A stretch of 46,359 nucleotides of DNA, from the NCBI GenBank assembly GCA_028456385.1, contig JALNQF010000329.1:1-46359 (forward strand), given 5' to 3'. Of the stretch, positions 1 to 9,783 are shown piece by piece (the stretch's first letter is position 1; each line of letters opens with the position of its first letter). The stretch is from Ophiosphaerella korrae (lineage: Eukaryota; Ascomycota; Dothideomycetes; Pleosporales; Phaeosphaeriaceae). Under the pieces are notes generated by a model. The model did no database searches, was not told the origin of the DNA, and saw only the letters and a program-made list of their open reading frames with translations. The position numbers were made by a program, and so were the translations under genes.

Positions 1-96
1 TAGTACTTACTTAGATAGCTTTATCTACTATTTACTCTTTTTAGTTAATTATTAAAACTACCTTATTAAGTTATCTTACGTAAAGTCTACTTTATA
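1..96 (+). repeat. ChrA 5' LTR, distal part
   Basis: These bases match 8314-8409 and 26063-26158 with only C/T and G/A type differences. The LTR ends in CTTTATA, the RIP form of CCTTACA seen at 8403-8409. The first ~120 bp of the LTR lie outside the window. Confidence 0.93.
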
Positions 97-110
97 TAAT
101 AGTAGATCTC
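97..110 (+). promoter_or_regulatory. Candidate minus-strand primer binding site of ChrA
   Basis: The site starts directly after the 5' LTR. Bases 98-107 (AATAGTAGAT) are the exact reverse complement of ATCTACTATT inside the LTR (23-32 and 8336-8345), which lies about 32 bp downstream of a TATATATA box. This is the arrangement expected if the 5' end of the transcript primes its own reverse transcription, as known for Tf1 of fission yeast. A RIP-altered initiator-tRNA site (TGGTAG-like start) is the alternative. Confidence 0.5.
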
Positions 111-850
111 TATAAATATTTTGCTTTTATAGGCCTCTCTATAACCTAGAACTACGCTAGTAGCCTTCTTACCTATGCTAGAGTTACTACAAGATAGCTA
201 ATTGTAGCTAACTCTTAATTAAGCCTAGCTAGCTAAAAAGAACTACACTACTAGGAATTAGATCCTACCTTAGCTATAGCGCGCTAGGTAGCCCCTTAAG
301 TTTACTATATTGTAGTTCTAGTTAAGGTTTCTAGCGCTCCCTTTTTGCTAGTACTAGCGCTAACGTTCTAGAAAAAAATACGTACTAAAGAAGAGTAGTT
401 TAACTACCTTATAGGTTATAAAGCTTTAGCTTATACCTACTATGTATACCTAGGTAAGGGCGTACTTACGCTAGGTATTAAACCTAGGTAGTAGTACTAG
501 GGAAGGAAAAGACCCCTAAACTTACGCAAATTACTAGCGCTTAATTTATAAGAACTAAGTAATAAAGCGCCCTAGACTATACTAAAACCTTTACTAGCTA
601 ATACTAAAGATCTAAATCTCTATAAACTAATAGCTAAACGTACTAATATAGTATATAACTACTATAACTTAGCTTATTATACTATAACTTAGTTATATAA
701 AAAATCTTCTATCCTCTTAAAAGCTAGCCTCTTAAACTAAAATAATACTAGCTTACAACCTCTTTATTACTTAAACTAAGTACACTTATAAGATAAAAAT
801 ACGCTATAAATAGTAGACTATAGATCTAGTAAAGAACTAAAGGAATACTC
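111..850 (+). other. ChrA leader and 5' part of ORF1, not resolved
   Basis: This stretch is between the primer site and the point where I can follow the ORF1 frame. It is AT-rich and RIP-altered, with no recognisable domain, start codon or repeat. Start codons are hard to find because ATG becomes ATA under RIP. It probably holds the untranslated leader and the N-terminus of ORF1. Confidence 0.5.
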
Positions 851-851
851 T

Positions 852-3060
852 AGAGCTACTATACTATAAAAAATCTATAAAATACGCGCTAGAACTAAGT
901 CTCTAGAAAAACAAACCTAAGGACCTACTATACTAACTACTCTAACAAAAAAAGTACTAAGCAACTTCTAATAATATCTTAAGACCCCCTTATAGAAAGA
1001 TAAAGGAAAATAGGTAATAGACCTTAAATCCTTTATTTAGCTAAGACTACCTAGTAAACTTAATTTCTAACCTAACATAATTCCCTAATAAGTACTAGGC
1101 GCCTTCCTAGCTAATAGCTCTATAATAGACTTAGCTACTCCTAACTAACTTATTATAGAAGAATTTAACCTAGACATAGACCCTACCCTCTTTAACTAAA
1201 GTAGCCCCCTAAGGTATAGACTAGTTACTAAGGTCCCTTTTAACAACTAGACTATATTAAACAACTTAATTAACGACGCTTAACTAAACGTTAGCTAAGT
1301 ATTATTACTCTAGCTTATACCTAAGCTTAAGATCCTAGAAGAGCTAAGAGATAACTTACTATTAAACGCTACAATTAATAAAGACCTACTACTAGGAATA
1401 GTCTTTATATCTTAAAATAAACTTAAGAAATTACTTGCTAAGTTTGCTAAGCTCTAATCCTTGTTTTACACCCTACTACTAACCTTACACTAAGGAATTA
1501 AGGATAACAAACCTAGTAATTACTTATCTCTTAGAGAATTTGCCCTAGCTAGAATAGTATTATACCTAGTAGTTACAAATACCTAGATATAAGACATAAT
1601 TAACATAGTAAATGAATAAAACTAGAGGCTTATAGCTAGGGTAAGTAAATTAGATAAATAACTCTCCTAATAAGATAACTAATTAGCCTAACTCTAAGAA
1701 CGCCTAGTATAATTACTACTAGACTATAACTATATTGTAGAGTAATATAACGCCTTAGGCTAAAGAGCTACCTAGTATAAAGCCTTATAAGAAGAAGCTA
1801 TAGTAAAATATAACTACCTACGCAAAGTAGCGATCTACTAAGAAGACCTAATAGCTAAACAAACTAAGCTAGAAACCTTTAACTTCGACACACTAGCGTA
1901 GAAAGACATAGAACTACTTTATACTAGGATCTTACTATAAGGCTAGCAACCTAGCTTCCTTAAAAGAGAGTTTAAACCCTAAGCACTAGTAACTAGTATC
2001 TAAGAGCTAGCCTTTAATTTTTACTAGTATAAAGAACAAGAAGACTACTCTATAAAACTCCTACAATTTTTAGGTATAGGATGCTACGTAGATATTATAT
2101 CCTTTATCTAGTCTATATACAATTACTTTATTACTAATAGAAAAAAACACATTAGCTTATAAACCTAAGCTAACGTTATTATACGCTACTATATAGGATT
2201 AGCTTACCTATACCTTACTATCCTAAATAGTGTTACCTACTTATACTAAGAAAAATTCGTATATTTCTTTGTACTTTTTTACTAATTTAGTAATATAGAT
2301 ATAGTAAGATTAAGAGAAGTACGTTATAAAACCCTAGAAATAGCTAAATTTAGACTAGATTAACTAATCTACAAAACCGCCTAGTTAGTATAGGCTAAAT
2401 TCCTCTCTAAATTTAATAATATTAGCCTTAAACTATAATAGAACCTATAGCTATGTAATATCCGCTTTTAAAAAAAGCTGCAACCCTAGCTTAAAGAGGC
2501 TACTAGTACCGCCTCTAGTATCTATAATAGCCTTACTAATTTTTAAAAGATAATCTTGATATTAGAAAACAAAGTAAATAATTATAACCTAGATATAGGC
2601 CCTAGGTAAACCTAGCTTTATACCTTAGCGCTTATAAGAGCTAAACTAAGAGCGTAGATATAAAACTTTAAGAAAGAACTAGCTATAACTCTACAAGAAC
2701 TAAAATACTATTAACTATAACTAGAAGGCGTATTTAGAAGAATATACCTAACTAGTAAAAAGACTACTACAATTAAAACTAAAAACCCTAAAATAATTTT
2801 ATACTAAGGCTATAGAAAGATAAGTATTAAGAAGCTAGACTATACTACTTATAAATAAATAAAAGCTACTAAATCTAAGATACTTACTAATACTATAAAC
2901 TACTATATAGCCGCCTATAGAGTAATAGACTCTAAAATAGATATAGAAATAGAGGACTAATTCTTTAAATATAAACCCTAACTAGACATAGAGCTAGAAC
3001 TAGAGCCTAACTTAAACTAGGATTTAGAAAACAACATTCTCTAAGCCTAAAGCCTTAACC
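852..3060 (+). pseudogene. gag: ChrA ORF1 (gag-like polyprotein), degraded
   Basis: A frame with codon starts divisible by 3 can be followed for about 730 codons if TAA/TAG are read as former Gln/Trp. The stretch around 1100-1660 reads like ordinary protein, with runs such as NLLLNATINKDLLLG and SNYLSLREFALARIV. The end near 2940-3040 is acidic (DIEIED..., DIELELEPN). I did not find a CCHC zinc knuckle, so the gag assignment rests on position upstream of protease and on the frame change to pol. Gag would form the particle shell. The start is not resolved, and many stops make it non-functional. Confidence 0.6.
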
Positions 3061-3259
3061 TAAGGATTATATAAACTAGAAGAGTACAATTAACTACTAA
3101 AGTATAACCCCTAGTATAGCTATATCCTATATACTTACCTATAGAATATAGATAGTCTAGTATAAGAAACTACTAACTAATCTAATAGAAGCTAAGCTAA
3201 ACTAATTCTTATTTACTAGCTTCCTAAGTAAAGACTCTATAGTACTCTATATAGCTAGA

Positions 3260-3540
3260 ACTCTAGCTAATAATAGAGCTAACGCAAACTTTATTTAATA
3301 AAAATTTACCTAGAAGACTATAAAATTACAAACTATCTAGCTACTTTAACTTATTATCTATAAAGGATATAATAGTTCTTTATCTAAGTCTATTACGTAT
3401 TAAGTTAAGTTCTACCTATAAGTAGGCGCGTATATTAAATAGACTTCTACCTATATTATTAAAAACGTAGGCTAATTTAACCTTATTCTAGAATTTTTAT
3501 AGTATAAGGCCTATACTATTAAACTTAACTACTACTATAG
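3260..3540 (+). pseudogene. pol: ChrA aspartic protease domain
   Basis: In the pol frame, codons 3266-3295 read A-N-N-R-A-N-A-N-F-I, the RIP form of a retropepsin active site (Asp-Ser/Thr-Gly-Ala-x-x-x-F-I). The catalytic Asp has become Asn and the Gly has become Arg, both G-to-A changes. About 65 codons later 3479-3511 reads N-L-I-L-E-F-L-stop-Y-K-A, matching the D-L-I-L-G-x-P-W motif that closes the fold. The enzyme would have processed the polyprotein inside the particle. It is inactive as read. Confidence 0.8.
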
Positions 3541-3949
3541 AACGTTATTATTCTCTAATACTTACTACTAATAGGACTACTAGACAACTAATAAAATCCC
3601 CTTAGTAGTATACTATAGCGCGCCTAGATATTACTCTACTACAGCCTTAAAGAAGCTAGCGCTTAAACTATTATCTACTCTTATAGGGCCCCTAAGTAGG
3701 CACCCTAATAGGTATAAATAGAACTTGTTAATAGATATTTAAACTATTAGTTATTGTGTAATTAAGGCCTTTACTAGAAGAAGTAAATACACGCTTATAG
3801 TACTTACCTTAGATAGAATACTACTACTAGTATACTACTATAAAGTAGCTAGAGAAGTAGATTACACGTAATTTTATAAACTACTACTTATAGTAGAGCT
3901 TAAGGATATTCTATCTATAGAACTACTCTAACTATATTAAGACCTAATA

Positions 3950-4760
3950 CTCTATTTTAATAAGAAAGCTACTAAAGAACTTCCCCCTTATAAGCTATAT
4001 AACCTAGAAATTACTCTTAAACCTAGCGTAAAAATCCTAGATACTAAACTTTATCTTTTTACTAGAAAACAAGATAAAGTAATCTAGAAATATATCTAAG
4101 AAATAGAAGGTAAGAGCTTTATTAGTAAATATAGCTCCCTAGCTAAGAATAACCTACTAATTATAGCTAAACTAGATAGTAGCTTACAAGTCTACGTAAA
4201 CTACTATAAGCTAAACAAATCTACTATTAAAGACTAGTACCCTATTTTATTCTTTAGGGAAACACTAGCCTACCTAAATAAGGTAAAGATATTCTCTAAA
4301 TTTAACGTAATACACGCCTTTTACTACTTACGTATCGCCCTAAATTTAGAATAGCTAACTACCTTTATTACTTACTTTAGTATATATACTTATAAGGTAG
4401 TACCCTTTAGCCTTACTAACGTACTAGCTACCTTCTAGCGCGCTATTAACTTAGCCCTACTAGAATATTTAGACGACTTCTACACTATATATATAGACAA
4501 CGTCCTAATATACTCTAATAATAAAATAAACTATATCTAGTACGTTTATAAAGTACTTACGTAACTAAAAAAGTAAGGCTTCTACGTAAACTCTAAAAAA
4601 TCTAGCTTTTACGCTACTTTAGTTAAGTTTTTAAGTATAATTATCTCTAATAAAAGAATTATAATAGATCTCTCTAAAGTTAAAGCTATCTAAGAGTAAG
4701 AAATACTAAAGACTACTAAAGAAGTCCTAGCCTTTTTAAGCTATACTAGATTTCTCTAGC
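3950..4760 (+). pseudogene. pol: ChrA reverse transcriptase domain
   Basis: The frame starts near 3956 with FNKKATKELPPYKLYNLEIT and runs through the palm. The A-F-Y-Y-L-R-I-A segment (4315-4338) corresponds to the gypsy G/A-Y-H-Q-I-R-I motif, and V-V-P-F-S-L-T-N-V near 4400-4426 to M-P-F-G-L-T-N-A-P. The catalytic box is Y-I-D-N-V-L-I-Y-S at 4490-4516; the second metal-binding Asp of YxDD is Asn here. Stop codons occur at conserved Gln/Trp positions. The domain copied element RNA to DNA and is dead in this copy. Confidence 0.93.
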
Positions 4761-4859
4761 GCTTTATTAAAGATTACTTAAGCCTTACTCTACTACTTAC
4801 TAAGTTAATTAAGTCTAAGGTTATTACTAAACCTACTAAAGGAGATAGGCTACTCCTTT

Positions 4860-5350
4860 AAAAGACCTAGTATAAGCCCTTTACAATTACCTAAGAATAT
4901 ATAGACGCCTTTAATAAACTAAAAGCTACTTTCTAGCTAAGTATAGTCTTACTTTACTTTAACTCCTTAAAACTAATCTATATCTAAACTAACGCCTCTA
5001 GGTAGGCCTTAGGCAGAGTAATAAGCTAACTAAACTAAGATAGAATCTAATAGCTAGTTAGCTTCTTCTTAAAAAAATACACCCTAGTAGAATATAATTA
5101 CAATATCTACGACCTAGAACTTATAGCTATAATCTAAGTATTTAAAGAATAGAAACTAGAGCTTATAAGTAGTCTATATATAATCTACGTTATAATAAAC
5201 TACTATAATTTAGAAACCTTTATAATAACTAAAAAGCTTAATTACTACTAGGCCTACTAGTTATTATTCCTGTCCTAATTTAATTTCTATATTAAATACG
5301 CACCTAGTAATATAAATAAAGTTGTAGACACCTTAAGCTACTAACTACAA
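4860..5350 (+). pseudogene. pol: ChrA RNase H domain
   Basis: It follows RT in the same frame. The T-D-A-S signature of gypsy RNase H appears as T-N-A-S at 4988-4999, a G-to-A change in a TpG context. Near 5070-5150 the frame reads L-K-K-Y-T-L-V-E-Y-N-Y-N-I-Y-D-L-E-L-L-A-I, matching the usual sequence around the second acidic residue (N-Y-x-I-x-D-x-E-L-L-A-I). The domain would degrade the RNA strand during cDNA synthesis. Confidence 0.88.
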
Positions 5351-5799
5351 GATCGCCCTATAAACAATTCTAATCTAAAAGTATTAAGAGCTAACTAAAT
5401 TATCTTAAGCCTTTAAGTCTTAGCTTTAAGTATAAAACCTACGCTAGATATAGTAATTTACGCTCTAAGCTTTATAGACCTATAAAAGCTAGATAGATTT
5501 ATACTAGAATAAGCTACTATAGTGTACACCTACCTTTACTACATTGTAGGAATAAAACCTATATTAGTAAACCTACTAGAGGATTTTCTACTACCCTATA
5601 ATAGAGAACTAAACCTAGAACTCCTACTATATATTATTAACCTACGCCTAATAGAAGAATTACTAGATATAGTATACTTAGAAGACTACGTAGCCTAAGC
5701 TATATTTACTACTATAGATAGTAGATAATAAAAACTATTAAAAGCCTTCTATAAAGTAAGATACTACTTCTTACGCACTAATATTAGCTTTACTAGATT

Positions 5800-6960
5800 A
5801 AAGAAAGAAAAGTACTTCTAAGTTAATAAAACGCGTCTATATATCCCCTTAAACACCTATCTACGCTACTAAATCTTTAATTTATACTATAACTATTAGT
5901 TAGTAAGCTATAAAGGACCTTATAGTACGCTATATCTAATATATAAGTACTATTATTAGCCTAAGATACTCTAAGCTATTAAGTAATTTTATAATATATA
6001 CCTAATCTACTACTATATAAAGAACTTATAAGATAGTAAACTTAGTTACCTCTAACCTATACTAATTCTCTATATACCCTAGACTAATATCTTAGTAGAC
6101 TATATTTAAGCCTTACTAACTAGTAAAAATAGTAGCTAGATTTATAAATATATTCTAGTAATTTGCTACTACCTTATAAAAAGACGCTATTTCTTTCTTT
6201 ATAAGTCTCTAAAACTAGAAGAAGCTACCTAATATTTTATATCTATTTTTAAGCTTTATAGAGTCTTAATAAATATTATATCTAATAAAAGGATAACTTT
6301 TATTAGCTAATTTTAGTACTACGTATACAAACGCCTCTATATTACGTAAAAGCTCTTAACTACGTACTACCTAGAAACTAATAGCTAAACTAAGTAAGTA
6401 AATTAAGCCCTAGAGATCTTTCTAAAGTAATACGTTAACTACGCGTAAGATAACTAGGTAGCCTAGCTATACGTAGCTAAGTTCTAAGTAAATAATACTA
6501 TTAATATATCTATTAAGATAACCCTATTTCTTATAGATCTAGGGTATTACCCTTATAGTAGTATATACCCTAGTAAAAACAATAAAGATTAACTAAACCT
6601 AGCTTAACGCAACTAACGCATGTAAGCTAATAAGCTACTTAACGCCTATAGTAACCTAGTAGCCTACTTTAAAGAAAAAATACTCTAGGTATAACAAGAG
6701 TAAGTAGCCTAAGCTAATACCTCTCGCTAAAGTAGACTAGTATATAAAGTTAGTAACTAAGCTTATATTAGTATAGCTAATTAGAGAACTACTTAGCTAA
6801 CTCTAAAATTAGACTACTAATAAGTAGGCCTATACTCTATTAAGAGAGTTATCTATAATAGTAGAGTATATAAGCTAGTACTACCTTAAGAGATACTAAG
6901 TAAAGGCGTATTCTTAGTCTTCTCTCTAAAACTCTTACGCCTTAGAGATTAGAAGCTCTT
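5800..6960 (+). pseudogene. pol: ChrA integrase with GPY/F module
   Basis: The zinc-binding N-terminus is visible at 5882-6020 (Y-K-G-P-Y-S-T-L-Y-L-I, then K-Y-Y-Y-stop-P-K), with the Cys positions converted to Tyr. The core begins near 6098 with V-D-Y-I-stop-A-L, keeping the first catalytic Asp. The second Asp is Asn (I-I-S-N, 6275-6286). The Glu of the conserved Q-T-E-R-V-N is Lys (6392-6394), so the D,D-35-E triad now reads D,N,K. A C-terminal GPY/F-like module lies around 6800-6960 (V-G-L-Y-S-I-K...Y-K-L-V-L-P...V-F-L-V-F-S-L-K-L-L). The domain would insert cDNA into the host genome. Confidence 0.9.
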
Positions 6961-7030
6961 ACTAGATTAAGACTTACTATAGCTAATCTCTATTATTATT
7001 ACTAATAAAGAAACTAGTAGCGTATATAAA

Positions 7031-7170
7031 GAATACCTAGTAGAAGCTATCTTAGACGTACGCTTTAAAGAGCGTAGAAAATATATAAGATAGTACTACT
7101 TAGTCTACTAGGCTAGCTATAATAAACCTATATAGGAGCTAGTAGAAGAATTTACAAAATATAAAGCTAC
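7031..7170 (+). pseudogene. pol: ChrA chromodomain
   Basis: Downstream of integrase and in the same frame, the sequence reads E-Y-L-V-E-A-I-L-D-V-R-F, then Y-Y-L-V-Y-stop-A-S-Y and P-I-stop-E-L-V-E-E-F. This fits the chromodomain pattern E-Y-x-V-E-x-I-L-D...Y-L-V-K-W-x-G-Y...T-W-E-P-x-x-x-L. Chromoviral chromodomains bind methylated histone H3 and steer integration to heterochromatin, which fits the nested setting. At least one aromatic cage Trp codon is now a stop. Confidence 0.85.
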
Positions 7171-7545
7171 TTTTAACTTTTACTAGAACTACCTAGAGAA
7201 AGCTAAACTACTAACTCTACGTATACTAAAAAAATAGAGCCCTAACAAAGACGCAACCTATTAGAGTATCTTAACCTACTAATAGGTACAAAAAAGCCCC
7301 CTCTAAGGCGTAATTACTACCTTTAGCCCTTACTAGAACTACCTAGATAAGCTTAAAACTATTAATAGGCGTAAAAAAGCCCCTTTATAAGGCGTAATTA
7401 CTACCTTTAACTTTTACTAGAACTACTTAGAGAAGCCTAAAATACTAACTATATACTTAAAATAGAGCCTAACAAAGACGTAACCTAGTAAGGCACCCTA
7501 GCTATTAGTAGGCGTAAAAAGGCCCTCTAAGGCGTAATTAAAAAA
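7160..7545 (+). repeat. Imperfect repeats in the ChrA C-terminal tail
   Basis: The tail after the chromodomain repeats two blocks. TAGG(C/T)(G/A)(T/C)AAAAA(A/G)(G)GCCC followed by a TAAGGCGTAATTA block occurs at 7283, 7366 and 7508. A block reading F-x-x-Y-stop-N-Y-L-x-K occurs at 7172, 7321 and 7408. Spacing is 83 bp between the first two units and 142 bp to the third. In the pol frame the protein-level repeat is K-A-P-L-stop-G-V-I-T-T-F, so the repeats were probably translated. No function is recognised. Confidence 0.7.
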
Positions 7546-8179
7546 CTTTACTACTAGCTAAAGATAAATTACAGCGCAAAAAATAGTAGGAATAGTTTAC
7601 CTTAGCTAGTAAGCGTAAGACTCTTTTTAGGTTAGGGCCTACTTCTACTACTATAGCTATAACTACTACGCTCCCTTATAACTAGTTACGTATAGGTCTA
7701 GTTTGCTATTGTAGAATTTACGACTAGCTACTAAATTCCTAGCTAGGGCTGCTCTACGCTACTTACCCCTTAATACTTATAAATATTAGGCTTACTAGGT
7801 CCCCTATATTAATAAACCTACCTATTGCAAAGCCTATATCTATAGTAAGTACTTATATAGAGATCTAGCGCTATTAAGTTACTTAGTAGCGTTAACTTTA
7901 CCTTCCCTTATACTATATACAAATACTTTTAGGTTTAATTTTATTAGCGCAAGGTAGAAGTAGTAAAAAAGAATTCGTAGTTAACACGTTTTATATATAG
8001 AAGTTATGCGTGTTTTAATTTTGCACTAAAATTAGTAAAAACCTTAGCTCTATACTCTATAAATAACGATTTTAACTCTAAAAATAGTTAACTTCCTTAA
8101 CCCTAGCTACTACTACTACTACCTAATAAGTATTATTAGTTAATTAGAGCCCTTTTTAAGCTCTAGGAATTTACTCTTT
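7546..8179 (+). other. ChrA 3' region, nothing recognised
   Basis: About 630 bp between the repeat tail and the polypurine tract. It is slightly less AT-biased than pol and keeps a few CA/TG steps (for example TTGCAAAG near 7818). I see no domain, RNA gene or second repeat. It may be untranslated sequence. Confidence 0.5.
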
Positions 8180-8194
8180 AAAAGGAGAGAGACG
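8180..8194 (+). promoter_or_regulatory. ChrA polypurine tract
   Basis: AAAAGGAGAGAGACG is purine-rich and abuts the 3' LTR start at 8195. This is the position of the plus-strand primer of an LTR retrotransposon. Confidence 0.75.
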
Positions 8195-8409
8195 TATAAA
8201 GGAGTTATCCCTTATATCTTTTATTTTCGCACTAATTAAGTTTACAACTTACTAATATTTAACTACCTTTCTACTTTTAGTTAGCGCTTAGTAGGCTACT
8301 AGGTATATATACCTAGTACTTACTTAGATAGCTTTATCTACTATTTACTCTTTTTAGTTAATTATTAAAACTACTTTATTAAGTTATCTTATATAAAGTC
8401 TACCTTACA
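8195..8409 (+). repeat. ChrA 3' LTR (215 bp)
   Basis: It begins TATAAAGGAG (RIP form of TGTAAGGGAG) and ends CCTTACA, so the termini are inverted TGTAAGG/CCTTACA. It aligns with the solo LTR at 25817-26158 but has one copy of the hairpin repeat where the solo LTR has three. It contains a palindromic TATA motif at 8302-8313. Confidence 0.93.
8302..8313 (+). promoter_or_regulatory. Putative ChrA LTR TATA box
   Basis: GGTATATATACC is a 12-bp palindrome also present in the solo LTR. The 10-mer complementary to the primer site starts 32 bp after the first T of the TATATATA core, a normal TATA-to-start distance. No transcript data are available. Confidence 0.5.
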
Positions 8410-8696
8410 AGTATAGATAGATTATAGATTAAAGTAATCTACAATCTATTAGTCTTAGTAACTATAGATTAATAGATTATAATAAGTATATAGTTAGTAG
8501 CAATACGCATTATTAAGATAGTATTAGTAATTTAATTATTAACTACAAGCGATAATACTAAGATAGTTGCAAAACATCTTCTATTATTTATAGCTTATTA
8601 TAGATTACTATACGAACTCTTACTATTACCTCTTAATCTACTAATACCTTTAGCTATTAGGAAGTTAACCCTAGTAAGCTAGTAACACCTATAACA
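8410..8696 (+). repeat. ChrB 5' LTR of B1, last 287 bp
   Basis: It aligns with the ChrB LTRs at 23253-23682, 26399-26825 and 38732-39158. It carries the AGATTATAGATT-type repeats and ends CCTATAACA. With the ~150 bp lost to the ChrA side, the full LTR would be about 437 bp, within the 427-446 bp seen for other copies. Confidence 0.9.
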
Positions 8697-8718
8697 CCTT
8701 ACTAATTTAGTTATTACA
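8697..8718 (+). promoter_or_regulatory. ChrB primer binding site region
   Basis: CCTTACTAATTTAGTTATTA follows the LTR end and recurs behind the other ChrB 5' LTRs (26826, 39270, and inverted before 17382 and 33024). It does not start with TGG, so it does not look like a simple tRNA 3'-end complement. TTAGTAAGG inside one ChrB LTR (B3) is complementary to its first 9 nt. Confidence 0.55.
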
Positions 8719-9783
8719 AGAAGTAAAGCGTAAGTAGCGTATAGTCTAGCTAATATAATAGTAGAGAGTTTAACAAAATAAATAATAAGTAAAGCTCCTA
8801 GGAGTAGCTATAAATTAGATAGTACTATATAGGAAATAATTAAGGATTATATTAATAAATTAACTAATAAGAAAGAAGATATAAAGATATTAATTAAAGC
8901 TTTAGAAACGTAGAACAAGGAACTACAAGACTATATAAAGTAGAACAAAATATAGATTAAAGCTATTATTAAAAGTTAAAACTAAATAGAACTAATTACC
9001 TAATAACTAGAGATAAGTGCAACGAAGAAACTACCTAAAATACCTATTCTTAGAAAGTTTAATAGAACCTAAGAAGAACTAAGACCCTTTATAGTATTAG
9101 TATAACTTTAGATAGATATATAAGTACTATACTTTAATATAGAAGAAAAAAAAGTAATATATATTAGAATACACCTTAAAAAGGATATAATAAGATAGTT
9201 TAAACCTTACTAGATAAACTATATAATATACGCCCCTATATACTAGAAGGATAAAACTAGAGCTATTTTTAGAAGTTATAAATACTTTACTAGGCAAATA
9301 AGAGTAGTATTTAGGGATATAGATATTACCTAATAAGCTAAAGAAAAACTTAAAAGACTTATACAATAAAAAAGTATACCTAAGTATATATTATAGTTTA
9401 AATAACTATTACAAAATATAGAGTAGAATAAATCTATATTAATATTACAATTTAAACAAAGATTAAATAAGAAAATCTAATACAAGATAATCTATATAGA
9501 GAAACCTAGAATACTAAAAGCCCTAAAGTAATAGGTAATACAAATTAATAACAATCTCTAAGAATAGAAAAAGAACAAGTATAGTAGCTAACCTAGAAAC
9601 TAGGATATTAGAGACCTAATAATCCTTAACGTAAATAAAGATAAGAAGAAAAAGAAGAATAAAGACTTTACGTATTTTAACTATAGTAAGAAAGGCTACT
9701 ACGTAAAAGACTACTATTTATAGAAGAAAAAAGATATAGTATACTATAAATATAGAAAGCTAAGATACTTTATAAAAGACTAT
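8719..9783 (+). pseudogene. gag: ChrB gag (B1): capsid and two CCHC zinc knuckles
   Basis: The capsid core lies near 9240-9480, reading R-V-V-F-R-D-I-D-I-T followed by L-K-R-L-I, Y-I-L-Q-F-K and L-I-L-Q-F-K segments, the retrotransposon gag pattern (F-x-D-x-x-x-x-x-A...L...Y...F...F-x-x-x-L). Two nucleocapsid knuckles follow: 9673-9714 (Y-F-N-Y-S-K-K-G-Y-Y-V-K-D-Y) and 9742-9783 (Y-Y-K-Y-R-K-L-R-Y-F-I-K-D-Y). They are spaced exactly as C-x2-C-x4-H-x4-C with Cys and His all turned to Tyr by RIP. Gag would package RNA. A 79-codon open frame on the opposite strand (9127-9366) is only a shadow of this gene. Confidence 0.88.

Larger units (their letters stand above)
1..8409 (+). mobile_element. 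ChrA-1: RIP-degraded chromovirus (Ty3/gypsy LTR retrotransposon), 5' end cut by window edge
   Basis: The window opens inside the 5' LTR: bases 1-96 match the last part of the LTR at 8195-8409. Between the LTRs, pol domains lie in the order protease, reverse transcriptase, RNase H, integrase, chromodomain, which is the Ty3/gypsy chromovirus order. All pol domains I located are in one frame (codon starts congruent to 2 mod 3), broken only by TAA/TAG at expected Gln/Trp codons. ORF1 upstream is in a different frame. The right edge falls in a ChrB LTR at an AGTAT that an uninterrupted ChrB LTR also has, so AGTAT (8410-8414) is probably the target duplication; its partner is outside the window. 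The element is dead but structurally full length. Confidence 0.93.

Noticed and set aside
7700..7960. Possible small gene or zinc motif around TGCAAAGCC (C-K-A-x-I reading)
   Set aside because: No continuous frame, no second Cys/His pair in place, and no similarity to a family I recognise.
9127..9366. 79-codon open frame on the - strand
   Set aside because: Antisense to the gag capsid of B1, with low-complexity Tyr/Ser/Phe content typical of AT-rich noise.
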